Under the pieces are notes generated by a model. The model had not been told where the DNA came from, did not search any database, and saw only the letters and a list, made by a program, of their open reading frames with translations. Below, piece after piece: positions 62,172 through 64,000 of a DNA stretch of 64,000 nucleotides (position 1 is its first letter; every line of letters begins with the position of its first letter). Where the stretch lies: contig CM064481.1 of the NCBI GenBank assembly GCA_032716605.1, positions 14,082,944 to 14,146,943 of the forward strand, in the 5' to 3' direction. The translations under genes and the position numbers were made by a program. Source of the stretch: Paralithodes platypus (Eukaryota > Arthropoda > Malacostraca > Decapoda > Lithodidae).

Positions 62172-64000
62172 ATTTATCAGTGGCCCCTCCATCATTGACA
62201 ATTATGCCTATTACATAAGGCACCCTCTTCAAACACTCATTTACCGTAGTTTGAATCTACCGCGCAGAGCATAAAAAATTAAGGAGCCTTCATCATGAGC
62301 GCACGCAACCTCACTCATGGTTCAGTCATTATGAAATTGGGTTCTCACTACGAAAAAAAACTTCGTAACAAATAAAAAAGAAAAAGAAAAATAAGAATAA
62401 CTATTCATAAGCTTTCCATATATTCGTGGATGTACTTGTGTGGATCTTTGACCAGACGCTAACTCAGGCGTCATTCTTCCTTCTCTGCTCTGCGCTCAAC
62501 CTACCCGGACGTGCCTCCCCACGCTCCGCTGGTTCCGCATTTGCTGCGTCCCTAGTGAGTTTTTTCTCATTTGTTTACTCCGGGATGTATCGAGTAAGGT
62601 TAGGATATGCGTAGCAGGAGTGTCCTGGGCGGGTTGCCCGCAGTGCTGTGTATTTTGGGTCGTCTGTTTGGGGCATCTATTTCGGGTGTTTCCTCGTGGT
62701 CCTGTTGTGGACGCGTGAAACGTTTGCGCGGTTAGCTAGCTTGTGATGTAGGCGGCTTTCTCTTCGCGTTATTAGGCTTCTTCTTATCTTTCTGATGAAG
62801 TAGCTTTTTCTTTTCTCTGGCATTCCCAGCGTATTTTGCTTCACATAGTGAATTTTTTTCTGGGTCCCGAGTCAGTTATTTCCTTTACCGGGAATTTTGT
62901 GCTACATTGGTGTGTTGACGGTGGTTCCTGTTGTGATATGATTCAGTGCTTTTTGTTTATATTACGACATGATTACATATTATTCCGTCTGCTTAGGCCT
63001 AGCCAGCCTCTCGTAGCTTTGCCACATGTACAAGTGTTATTGATTTATTTTATAAATATGTACTACTGTGTCATGTGTGTCCTGGTTTAGTTGTGTATTG
63101 GCTAATTCCACGGACTATTTATGTGTCCTGGTTTAGTTGTGTATTGGCTATTTCCACGGACTATTTGTGTGTCCTGGGTTAGTTGTGCTTTGGCTAACTC
63201 CACGGTCTATTTGGTGCATTCAGATTGAATCTGGGCGGGATGGGTTGCCTTTTCCGGCGGGATTTTCTCGGTTACACCATGAAAACCCGGCTGGTTGCCG
63301 AGTTTTAATCACGCGTGGTTAAGAAAGGCTTGTTTTTCCCGGCGAGTGGTGGCTTGAGGCTCTCCAGGACTGCGTCTCTGTGGTGTGGACTGCGAAGCCT
63401 GTGTTCAGGCTTACTGTGTTTTCCCGGCGGGATGGCTATACCCATTTAACTAAGTGTTCAAGCGGCCACTGGTTGAGTTTAGTTTTTCCCGGTTGTTTGC
63501 AAAGCCATTTAAAAACTAGGCTGTTTTTTTATATTTCCTCGCCGGCGATCTTTTGCAAAGAAGTGGGGTTAGGACCTATTGGGGTTAACATTAAAATTAA
63601 TTTCACACCCGGCGGTTGCACCTTGGTGGGTGGGATTAACGAATTTGCAATTCTGTGTACTGTAGTTGACCAGACAATTGGGGGATACATTCAAGTATCG
63701 CCGCCTTCAACTTACGGCGATCTATGAAGGCTTCGGGAGAAGTCAGATCTAGATTTTGAGACAGGCTAGACGGCGATCTATCAGGGCTTCTGGGCGAAGC
63801 CGGATTAGAGATTTCGATAGGCTTAGACTTTTTATGGGATAAAAAAATACCTGAATCTTACTAGGGTTTCAAGTGTAAAGGGATACTTGAAAGACCTCAT
63901 CTTGAATAAAGATATGCTTCATCTTTATGAGGATTCAGGAGATATGCTTAAATCTTTTGGACAGGTAAAGATATGCTGAAGTCTTTAATATGAAACTAGT
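62172..64000 (+). mobile_element. D3: third DIRS copy, cut by window end
   Basis: Starts TTATCAGTGGCCCC and repeats the left terminal repeat and leader of D1 and D2, including the 48-bp unit array (63077-63215) and CCCGGCGG words. The gag start would lie just beyond 64000. It interrupts LINE L5. The leader site where D1 holds PB1 is empty here (near 62968). Confidence 0.88.

Overview
The window looks like intergenic or heterochromatin-like DNA of an arthropod, most plausibly a decapod crustacean. The reasons are runs of the arthropod telomere-type pentamer (CCTAA/TTAGG), abundant DIRS-type tyrosine-recombinase retrotransposons, and Jockey/Rex1-like LINEs. The organism is inferred, not proven. 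I see no host gene: every recognisable coding region belongs to a transposable element (TE), and most are broken. Several very long antisense ORFs are side effects of base composition or shadows of TE genes.

Layout. (1) 1-7865: a GC-rich, old DIRS-like element on the minus strand (called D0) with a 175-bp perfect inverted repeat, an internal complementary region, and gag/RT/RNase H/YR remnants whose sense strand is strikingly poor in adenine. (2) 7866-10594: mini-satellites, tandem duplications and unannotated AT-rich DNA. (3) 10595-16851: a long-TIR element (H1, 8-bp target duplication GCATAAAG) holding a telomere-like hairpin, a LINE fragment (L1), a TTAA-element inside another copy of itself (M1 in M1), and, in its right TIR, a further TTAA element (T4) carrying a Rex1-like LINE (L2). 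(4) 16996-19261: a TA-flanked inverted-repeat element (W1) containing a retroposon R copy and an M1 copy. (5) 19312-42295: DIRS element D1, split by a piggyBac transposon (PB1, 20110-35283), which is split by an LTR retrotransposon (G1, 20910-32336), which carries four further insertions (M2, M3 twice, R). (6) 42360-45890: a nearly intact minus-strand LINE (L3). (7) 46461-60399: a second piggyBac (PB2) split by DIRS element D2 (49309-59211), itself carrying two M1 copies. (8) 60404-64000: LINE fragments (L4, L5), another M1, and the 5' part of a third DIRS copy (D3) cut by the window end.

How they fit together. Insertion order can be read directly from target duplications and from empty sites in sister copies. 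TTAA-targeting elements (PB1, PB2, T4, M1, M2, M3) have C-rich ends and probably depend on piggyBac-type transposase. The DIRS copies D1-D3 are one family with inverted terminal repeats, an internal complementary region, gag, RT-RNase H, and a tyrosine recombinase in an overlapping frame. G1 has the order gag-protease-integrase-RT-RNase H, that is, integrase before RT, as known for Gmr1-like Gypsy elements. Element names such as D0, M1 and W1 are local labels used only here.
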